Below are positions 55,945-64,000 of a stretch of DNA of 64,000 nucleotides, piece by piece. Every line of letters starts with the position of its first letter. Positions within the stretch are counted from its first letter, which is position 1. The notes under the pieces were generated by a model. That model was not told the origin of the DNA. It did no database searches and saw only the letters and a program-made list of their open reading frames with translations. Where the stretch lies: NCBI GenBank assembly GCA_001414345.1, contig LLCB01000168.1:1-64000 (forward strand). The letters are read 5' to 3'. Source of the stretch: Hymenoscyphus infarciens (taxonomy: Eukaryota; Ascomycota; Leotiomycetes; Helotiales; Helotiaceae). The position numbers and the translations under genes are program-made.

Positions 55945-56742
55945 ATGATCAGATCAGCCCTCATATTTTCATCACCACAACCCCCTCCGGCCGTCCACCG
56001 TTTTCGCCTTCTTCCGACAGAACTTCAATACCGCTTTTGGGAACCCGCGTGCAACTTCCCACGTACGTTCCGAATAATAGGCATATCAGGATATCAAAGT
56101 GGGTACATGGAGACTTTCGCAACACCAGTTCCCGACCCCGGAATATTCCTCGGTAGTCGAGAAAGCAGAATGATAGCAAAAAGCAACTATAAGCCACTAT
56201 TTCACGCATCGCCTTGGTCTGCCACGGTCAGTTTCAGCCTTGCCGTTGATACGGTTTCGATCGATTTCGATTGCAAGTACCCGTGCGTTCTGCGAGATGA
56301 TGGCTATTCTCTCATTGACCATGAGATCTCGAAGAGACTTTCTGCTGGCGCCAGTGCAGCAATCGAAAAGTTGGAGTTACGTTTTCCTGTGTATGAAGAA
56401 ACAAGAAAGGAAGCTGCAAATTACGAGAAAGGTTGTACTTGTGCGAATGTGGATGGCTGGCAAAGCTCATACCCTGGTGGGAATGATTGGAACAAGTATT
56501 GTAACTTGAAGAACTTATCGGTGTACCATAGCTGGTATAGCAGATGGGTTACTTGGGTCTTTTGGGGGAACAAGCTTGACACTAACTACAAAAGTAATCT
56601 TCTTAAAGGCCATCTTGTGGGAGGGACTTTGAGCTTTAAAGGCCAAGAACCCGGTGGTTTTCCGACCGTATATTGTAGTAGAGGATGTAGATGGCTACAA
56701 GGCGACGGATCTCGGAGACACAACTGGAGAAGGGGTTGTTGA
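55945..56742 (+). CDS. 2EXR-domain protein, probably frameshifted near its C-terminus
   Basis: Open frame from the ATG at 55945 (MIRSALIFSSPQPPPAVHRF). The 2EXR motif follows at once: HRFRLLPTELQYRFWEPACN, then FPRTFRIIG, later ESRMIAKSNYKPLF and the strand-like VSFSLAVDTVSIDFD. After GQEPGGF the annotated frame becomes unlike protein (CSRGCRWLQGDGSRRHNWRR) and stops at 56742. The frame beside it, entered at the TTTT run 56658-56661, reads RPYIVVEDVDGYKATDLGDT and TGEGVVEHVAESEHRETGC and stops at 56827. A one-base gain in that run is therefore likely, real or an assembly error. 2EXR proteins are abundant in fungi and have no assigned function. The gene begins 240 bases from the end of the hAT element. 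Confidence 0.65.
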   Translation: MIRSALIFSSPQPPPAVHRFRLLPTELQYRFWEPACNFPRTFRIIGISGYQSGYMETFATPVPDPGIFLGSRESRMIAKSNYKPLFHASPWSATVSFSLAVDTVSIDFDCKYPCVLRDDGYSLIDHEISKRLSAGASAAIEKLELRFPVYEETRKEAANYEKGCTCANVDGWQSSYPGGNDWNKYCNLKNLSVYHSWYSRWVTWVFWGNKLDTNYKSNLLKGHLVGGTLSFKGQEPGGFPTVYCSRGCRWLQGDGSRRHNWRRGC

Positions 56743-56827
56743 GCATGTGGCGGAGAGTGAACACCGAGAGACTGGATGTAGGAAAGCAGAAGCACAACAT
56801 GGATCCCCTGAACACACGAGCCACTAA

Positions 56828-58723
56828 ACCGGTCCCGGGCTAGTACTTCGCCAGGATCAATGAAAAATTACCTTATTACTTGTCTTTCGTATGCTATTAT
56901 TCATGTTGAATCTAGAGTCTAAAGCGTTCAGCAAAAGTATATTTAACAGCCAAATAGACCCCTCTATTTCCACGACATAAACTCTTCCTTTCAACAATCA
57001 ATAACTTCATAGAATCTACATCAATCTCCCAAATTTCAAAAGGAGTGTTCCAGAATTCCTCTATCATATCAAAGAGTATTATGTCAAGGGGAAAACGAAG
57101 GTACCGACCACCTTCAACAATCCAGAAGTTTCACCCCTTGGAACTCCCTTCATAAAGATAGAAAACAAAACAAAACTTACCTCCCAAGAGCCTCGAAAAC
57201 ACCTTTCCTTTTACCCCTAAACACTCTCTGAACAAACCCAAATAACTATCTTTGTGACATAGTGTAACTTAAAAACAGCACGATCAGAGGCCCCAACCCT
57301 CTCTACTCTTCCTATACAGTATTCTAAATCTACAAAAGTCTAAAAAACGATTAAATCGCAAAATTCAACTGTTATAGCTAGAGCCGAACTACATACTTAC
57401 TAGCTAAAGCCTCTAAGCAAATTGTAAATTATCTCTCATCTTCCTTTGTCTCTAGTTTCTTACTCTAGCTCTCTTACTCTTCGTAATAAGAATTAAGAAA
57501 GAACAGCGAGAAGAAGAGGAAGAAAAGAGAAGAGCAAGTAAATATCTTTTTTCCTAACCTAGATAGAAGAGGTATAAATAAACACTCTCTGTATTCTACT
57601 CTTTCTCTCTTATTTATTAAGTAATAATAGTAAGAAAGCAATATATTCCGATAGTAAAAATATAATAATATAATAGTAAGATTATAGACTAATATAATAG
57701 TGAGTATATTAGTAATAAGCTCTTTATATACTACTATATATTAAACTAGCTACGTATATAATACTATTATTCTTATTCTCTAACTAGTCTACTATACTTA
57801 TTAATAGTTTTAGAGTTATAAAATAAAGAGAATGAATTTATTTTTAAAAGTCTTCTATTTCTTATCTATTATAAGTAATACTTTACTTTTCACGATTTCT
57901 ATTTTATTATTTAGTTATCTTTAGAGTCTTATAAATTTAGATTATTATATTTTATTAAACTAATAGTAATTAGTATATCTATTATCTAAATAATCGTAAA
58001 TACTTAAAATATTCTCTAAATTTATTAAAAAGTACTTATTTTATTCTCTTACTAAAGAGTCTCTAGAACTAGACTAAAAAGAGAGAGTATTCTAGTTCTT
58101 ACTAGTTCTAAAGAAGAAATAGTTTTAATTAGAAACTTACTTCGTTTATATTCACTTACTCTACTTCTTATCTTTTTAAGACTTTTAAGATAGTACTATA
58201 CTACTATTTACTTCTTTTTATACTAGCTTTTTCTAATTCAACTATATTTCTTTCTATCTTATAGATTTTTCTTCTTACTACTTTCTCTAGTCTTAATTTT
58301 CGTAATAGTTAAAAAAGTATAAAGTAAAAGTAGTATTTAAATTAATTACTAGTAGAAACTACTCTTATAATAGAATTTTTACTAGTCTCTTATATATATA
58401 GTATTACTTATTTATATAGATAAGCTCTTTTTTAGTAATAGTCTTATCTTATCTAATTATTACTTAAGAGTTTAGTAGAGTAGTATTTTTAAGAGTCTTT
58501 TAACTTTTAATCTACTTTTAAAATAAGTCTAGAAATATACTATAGTAAAAAGGTTATAAATGCTAAAGAATAGAATTATCTCTCTTCTCTAAACTAGAAT
58601 ACTCTTCTTTTAGAGAGTATTTAATTAGAGGATATTTTACGATTATTTAGAGAATAAAAATATTATTTACTATAAAAATAAAAACACTTACTTCAATTCT
58701 TTATAACCGTCTAAATATCTCTA
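56828..58723. other. Non-coding, becoming RIP-like from about 57400
   Basis: 56828-57350 has normal composition and no gene. From about 57400 to 58720 CA/TG steps become rare and no frame can be followed. Probably old transposon remains that I could not classify. Confidence 0.5.
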
Positions 58724-59142
58724 AAAGCCTGTTTAGCTCGTGTATATCTAGAGTATCTACTACTAAAAATCATAAGATAATATAAATATATATATACTAA
58801 TTCTATATATATACTAGTATTTAGTATATATATTTAAAAGTAATATAAATCCCTTATTTAACCTTATATATCTTACTATATATATAAATAAGATCTATAT
58901 TACTAAGAAAAGAATTAGATCTCTAGAGATATAAAGCTTTAAAAGTTCATATCTATTTCTTCCTATCTACTAGTTTTATAGTACTACTAACTTGAAATAT
59001 ATAAATATATACTAAGATATATACTATAAGCTAAACGATTACTTAATATATTAAGTAATAAGTAATAGTATATACTAACTTATAAGAGGTTACTATTTAG
59101 AATATCTCGTTAAATATAATTTATATAAGCTAAATAGACTCT
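58724..59142. mobile_element. M1-family MITE, copy B (~419 bp), inverted relative to copy C
   Basis: Left end AAAGCCTGTTTAGCTCGTGT, right end TATAAGCTAAATAGACTCT. The interior stretch AAATCCCTTATTTAACC (58850-58866) corresponds to the reverse complement of GGTTAAAGAAGGGATTT in copy C, showing opposite orientation. Confidence 0.7.
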
Positions 59143-59231
59143 AAATCAAATAAACTCTTTATTCTAAAACGTTCTACTAAACTAAAGAAAACTACTTAAA
59201 TAAATATTAAAAATATAAATAAACTAGTCTA

Positions 59232-59690
59232 AGAGCCTATTTAGCTTATATAAATTATTTATATATAGATATATATATATATATAGATCTTTAATAAGAT
59301 ATTCTAAATAGTAATCTCGTATAAGTTAGTATATAGTATTAATTATTTCTTAATATATTAAGTAAACGTTTAGCTCGTAGTATATATTCTAGTATATATC
59401 CTTATATATAGCATAGACAGGTGTCTTAATAGTAGTACGAAAACATATATATATAAAGTTTTCAAGTTTTATATCTATAGAGATCTTAATCTTTTTTTAA
59501 TCGTATATATTCTAAATATATATATATACTAAGATATATAAGGTTAAAGAAGGGATTTATATCACTTTTAAATATCTATGCTAAACACTAGTGTATATAT
59601 AGAATTAGTATATATATATATATATATATTACCTCCTGATTTTAGTAGTACTAGTATATATCCTAGATATGTACGAGCTAAATAGGCTCT
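59232..59690. mobile_element. M1-family MITE, copy C (459 bp)
   Basis: Left end AGAGCCTATTTAGCTTATAT. Right end ACGAGCTAAATAGGCTCT is the exact reverse complement of AGAGCCTATTTAGCTCGT. It lies about 90 bases from copy B and shares its interior with copy A in the same orientation. It has no coding frame. Confidence 0.78.
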
Positions 59691-61654
59691 AAAGTAACAA
59701 AGACTAACTAATACCTATCAACAACCATCTATCCCCTCCCAAACCCAAATTTCCAAATCCACTTCTCTTAACCCTCAAGCATAATATAATATAACTTACT
59801 ACCTCAAAAACCAAAACAAACCAAAACAAACCAAAGCAACCCAGAGAAGAGACATCTACATCTTCTCCTCCACCCAGAACCCCTAGTATACCCCGAACCC
59901 CTAGTATACACAAAACATCCAATAAAAGACGAATAAAGTACCTCTAACTAACAATCAATCTCACTCCCCTCATCTTCAAGTATTCCCTCACCACCCACCA
60001 CCATTCCCCTCACCACCCACCACCATTCCTCTCCCTCCTCTCCATCCTCTGTATCATCTCCATCACCTCTATCACCTCAACCCTTCAAAGTAATCCATTT
60101 CCCAAGACATACATACATACATACATACATACCACTCACGATTTTCGTAAGAAGAGCTGTCAAAAAAAAAAGAGTATATATATAGTATCTCTTTCTCTTT
60201 CTCTTTCTCTTTCTCTTTCTCTTTCTCTTTCTCCCGATCCCAGTCCCAAGATAACACACCTTACACCCAACACCCCACACCCTACACCCCACACCCTACA
60301 CCCTACACCCTACCGTACCAAACTACTTTTGTCACTCTCACTCTGTAGTGAGATATATTGATGGACTGATAGACGATTGAGATGAAACTATACGTATGTG
60401 AGATTACCTACATACGGTATAGACAAAGTTCCAAGGTCTTTGCTCCAACAGCAGCTCCATGGGACACGAATACCTATCGCCCTCTCGCTTTCCGATACAA
60501 CCAGCTCCATCACGTCGACTGAACGCATAGGAAGCCCTCTCCTCCCCTTGCTTAACAAACAATACGCTCCACCTAGGATGTTACTCCTCTCGAATAACCC
60601 AAACATCAAACACCACACACCAACAAAAATCTCACAAGTCCAATCAATCACAATCTAAACAATGCTCAAATAGTAGTATCGCTGGCATGTATGTATCATT
60701 GTCTCAGTATTATCTAAACAACTTCCTCCCTTCCAACCGCTTTCCTTGTCTCCCTCCCACTTCCCGCTATCTATCAAGCCCCCTCTCATCTCTTCCTCTC
60801 TACCACAACCCATCTCCCATATACAAAAAAACACAACCCAAACCCCTCATTCTCTGCCCCCTCATCAAGCCCATCATCCTCCCTCCCCATCCCAACCAAC
60901 CAAGCATCACAGGAAAAAAAACCCCACATGTAAACTGCCGCTGAAAGAAAAAAAAAGGTATCAAGGTATCATAAATGCACTCACTCTATACCCCAGCCCC
61001 CCACCCAAAAAAAAACAATGACATCACCGCAAAATAACATCAAAAAAACAAAAGCAAAGCAAAACCTCCCTCCCATCCCCCAAACAAAACAGATCCCATG
61101 AAAGGGGGGAGAAAAACTCTTGTCAGAACAAAAACGTTAATATCCAAAAAAGAAGTATCCTCCCCAATTACCCATCGTGTATTCACCCGCGTCGCACGCA
61201 ATCGAGAGTGTCCAGATCAAGAAAGGCAAGAAACCCATTCAGGGAGGAAAAATGTCCAGGCGATGCAAGCCAAGATGCTTGCCCCCAGATTCTATACAAC
61301 TAGTGGAGATCGTAATCGTTGCTGCGCGAGAAGAGGAAATGTATCGTTTCATTAAGGCGTCGGTCGGAAAAAGCATCGTAGGAAGCGCAGATATCCGATG
61401 GGAGAAAAAGAGCAACGATGGTATCAAAGCAACGCAAAAAAACGACATCCCGCTTCTGATCCCATAACGTCCCTTCCCAGTATATGTGCAAAGTTGAAAA
61501 GGAGGAAAGTCTCGAATGCATCCCGAATCTGACCCCCCCAATGTTGCTAAGAAACGCTCGTGAGAAAAAGCAATCGAACCCTCCCACCAGATAAAAGCGC
61601 CATGTATCCAAAAAAAGGAAGTCTTAAAAGACGATTGGGAAAATGAACATTCAT
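59691..61654. other. Low-complexity region and 3' side of areA
   Basis: Pyrimidine-rich, with several short tandem repeats listed separately. Roughly 61000-61654 is likely the 3' untranslated region of areA, transcribed leftward. No other gene is supported. Confidence 0.5.
60106..60314 (+). repeat. Cluster of three microsatellite/minisatellite tracts
   Basis: ACAT repeats at 60106-60131, CTTTCT hexamers at 60187-60233, and CACCCTA heptamers at 60256-60314. The heptamer (TAGGGTG on the other strand) resembles but is not the fungal telomere repeat TTAGGG. Confidence 0.85.
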
Positions 61655-64000
61655 TCAGAGACTCATAGTCAACCACTCCCATTCCTGTGGTCCCGCACCA
61701 GCACCACCGACTGCCTGTCCTGGGGCTCCCATGCCAGAGGACCCGCCCATGCTTGACATGCCTTGCATGCCCATACCAGGTGCCATGGGTCTGGTACTCA
61801 TTCCAAATCCATTCGCAAGGCTCATGTTGGTCATGCTACCTCCCGAACTCATCATTCCCATACCGATAGACTTGGCAGCTTCATCAGAACCAGTTGAGTT
61901 TTCGGGAGAATCGACATCCATGCTTTCGATGGCGCTCACGCTCTTGCTGTGTCTTCGTTGTCTCTTTGGAGCAACTGCAGCACTTGATCTGGTTGTTGCA
62001 TTCGATGCTGCTGCACCTGGGCCAGGAGTTGCCTTTGGAGGGGCTGCTGCAATTGGCACGACGCCTTTGCCGCCACTAACTCCAGTGGTACCTACGGATG
62101 AACCAGCAGACCCATGATAAGATGTGGGTGTGCTACCTGCTGTGCTGCCACCATTACCAGCAGATCCAGTGATGGACTGTGGGCTTTGGCTCTCGTTGAC
62201 ACTTCTTGCTCGTACACTGGTTGGAGTAGTTGCTTGTGTTGCTGGGGCTGTATTAGACGTTGCAATGACAGAGTTCTTCCTTGTATTTGGCATGCTGGTT
62301 ATAGGAGCGTTGCCCAACTTCTTTGAAGCTCTCGTCGAAGTTCCTCCGGATCCGCTGACTGGTATAGAAGCACCAGATCCACGGTTGCGTTTCTTGATAA
62401 CATCTGTTTTCAAAGAAAGTGGCCGAACAACACCATGAAGTTTGAGAAATAGACCGCAAGCATTGCAGAGGGGGTGTCCTTCAGGATTTCTTCTCCACAG
62501 TGGTGTGGTTTGAGTAAAACAATTGGTGCAAGTGGTGGGGACTCCATTCTCGCCCTGGGCACCTGCGGCACCAGCGAGATTTGTGGTCGAACCATGCTTA
62601 GAACCACCTGGCGAAGATGGTCGACTAGGAGCGACCGAGGAAAATCCTGACATGTTGTTTGCATCCGGTGGCGAATTGGGATTTGACTGAGCCATGTGAT
62701 CAAATGGATTTCCACTGCGTTGACCCATCATTGCCGCGTTTGGCGTGGAGGCAGTGCGTGGAATCTTTTGTCTACGATCATTCCCATTTCTGTTTCTGTT
62801 ATCCGCTACGGATTGGGTTGAGGCATGACTTCTGCCCAAAGAACCTCCTGACCCATCCCATTCAAGTGAGGATGAACCCATCTCAGCTGTACCTCCAATC
62901 GTAACCTGCTTTCGTGGTGGTCCACCTGGATATCGTGCGGCCTGTGTGTTGAACTGTCCTGGTAGAGAAGCGTCCCATTGCAAAGGTCCTCCGGAAGTCA
63001 ATTCCATATTTGGATCTTCCATTGGAGATTGCGCAAAGTCATGTTGCATCATAAGGGTTCTATCAGCAAAAGCAGCACCTTCGTCGTCTTCGTTATCTGA
63101 ATCCGCTCCGAAACTAAACATATTTTCATGGCCCATGTGAACACCTGGAGATCTTACGGGATGATCTGGTTGGAAAACCTGAGAGGGGTCGATGTGTTGC
63201 GACATGTTAAACCCTCCTGGGGCCGTGTAGGAGTTGCTTAGGGCCGCACTGGTTGTAACAGCGGTGAACATTGAGCCCCCATTTGCATTGTACATGTACT
63301 GAGGAGCCATAGAATTTGATAGGCTGGATGGGCCGTGACTGAACGTATGTGGTCGAGGAGGACGCATATCCATGCCATGATTCGAAAAGTACATCTGCTC
63401 GTGTTCTGGTATCGGCTGTGGGGTTGAAGCGGTGGATGGATAAGCACTTGCAGGGGGCGAATAATAATCATTCGAATTCATGGAGGACGAGGGCATTGAA
63501 GAGTGACTGTAAATGGCGGAGAATGGTCCATGCTGCACGAGGGGGGAGTGTGAGGGGGAAAAGTTGAAGCTTTGCTGGAACGGACCCGCGGAGGTGATAA
63601 TGGGATCGTGTTCCATATTAAAAGTGTCGAGTTGAAATGGCATTGCCGGATGAGTGTGCTGAGACATGCCTGGGTGATGAGGTTGATCTAAAGAATAATC
63701 ATTGATATCTGCATCATGATCGGGGTTGTTGGGTATCATGATTGAATTGACAGCAGGTACGTGGGGAGAGAAATCGGCAGGTCGTTTCCGGGCCTATTAT
63801 CGTTAGCATGAAACTCAACCCAGAGAGATCGCAAGTGGCGTAACCACAAAACAAATCATAAGCGTCACCAAAAAGAGTAATTACTCACACGTCTCTCATC
63901 AATACTAGTTTTCCTAACATGTCGCTGCACATAATTAAATTCTTCCGCGTCACGAGGGTTGTGGTGAAGAACAGGGACGGATTGAGGAATAGCGAACTGC
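61655..64000 (-). CDS. areA: AreA/NIT2-type GATA transcription factor, nitrogen regulation (3' part)
   Basis: Partial at the right edge. Exon 64000-63889 ([37 protein letters not shown]) joins over a 95-nt intron to exon 63793-61655, which opens [17 protein letters not shown]. The single GATA finger is complete: CTNC, 17 residues, CNAC (about 62450-62530), followed by the basic tail [16 protein letters not shown]. The rest is Ser/Gly/Asn-rich and disordered. The C-terminus is EWEWLTMSL, the conserved AreA tail that contacts the co-repressor NmrA. AreA activates genes for use of poor nitrogen sources when ammonium and glutamine are low. The stop is at 61655. Nothing is broken. The N-terminal portion lies outside the window. 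Confidence 0.95.

Noticed and set aside
1..64000. CRISPR arrays, bacterial operons, riboswitches, rRNA or confident tRNA genes
   Set aside because: None seen. Gene structure is eukaryotic, and no spaced identical repeats of CRISPR type are present.

Overview
This window comes from a filamentous ascomycete (Pezizomycotina), probably a leotiomycete. The evidence is: genes carrying short introns of about 47-140 nt with GTRNGT/YAG-type junctions; an AreA/NIT2 GATA factor, an Egh16/GAS1-like secreted protein, a 2EXR protein and an F-box protein; and long AT-rich tracts with almost no CA or TG dinucleotides, the footprint of repeat-induced point mutation (RIP). Species assignment is inference. No database search was possible.

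Layout. 0-0.7 kb is the end of an AT-rich island. 1.4-14.6 kb is a normal gene region: an Egh16-like secreted protein (-), tim17 (+), an NADP-dependent alkenal/prostaglandin-reductase-type enzyme (-), a secreted endonuclease/phosphatase-fold protein with a jacalin-like C-terminus (-), and a UDP-glycosyltransferase (+). 15.4-24.3 kb is gene-poor and full of relics: a broken kinase-like protein, a broken DUF6594 membrane protein, a small basic/acidic protein (P1), an inverted-repeat element and a Ty3/gypsy reverse-transcriptase fragment. 24.8-33.1 kb is a second gene cluster: LSB5 (-), a 785-aa nuclear-looking protein (+), a single-pass membrane protein (+) and a 117-aa protein (-). 33.5-42.5 kb is a 9-kb RIP-degraded transposon stack. 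42.8-48.9 kb holds a 1,448-aa F-box fusion gene followed by a broken trypsin-like gene. 49.8-51.1 kb holds P2, a segmental duplicate of P1 with its flanks. 51.5-55.7 kb is a second nested transposon stack, bounded by a perfect 8-bp target-site duplication. 55.9-56.8 kb is a 2EXR protein with an apparent frameshift. 57.4-59.7 kb is AT-rich with two MITE copies. 61.6-64.0 kb is the 3' part of areA (-), running off the window.

The genes do not form a pathway. Tim17 (mitochondrial import), LSB5 (endosome/actin) and AreA (nitrogen regulation) are housekeeping or regulatory genes. The Egh16-like, jacalin-fusion and UGT proteins are interaction or secretion-type accessory genes. The most informative new material is structural: two nested transposon stacks decoded down to their target-site duplications, a hAT element and a 278-bp MITE sharing its ends, an LTR element whose RIP-like damage appears concentrated in its LTRs, an 11-nt microexon and a 9-nt first coding exon in two genes, a duplicated orphan gene pair, and an F-box gene fused by an intron that removes an apparent stop codon.
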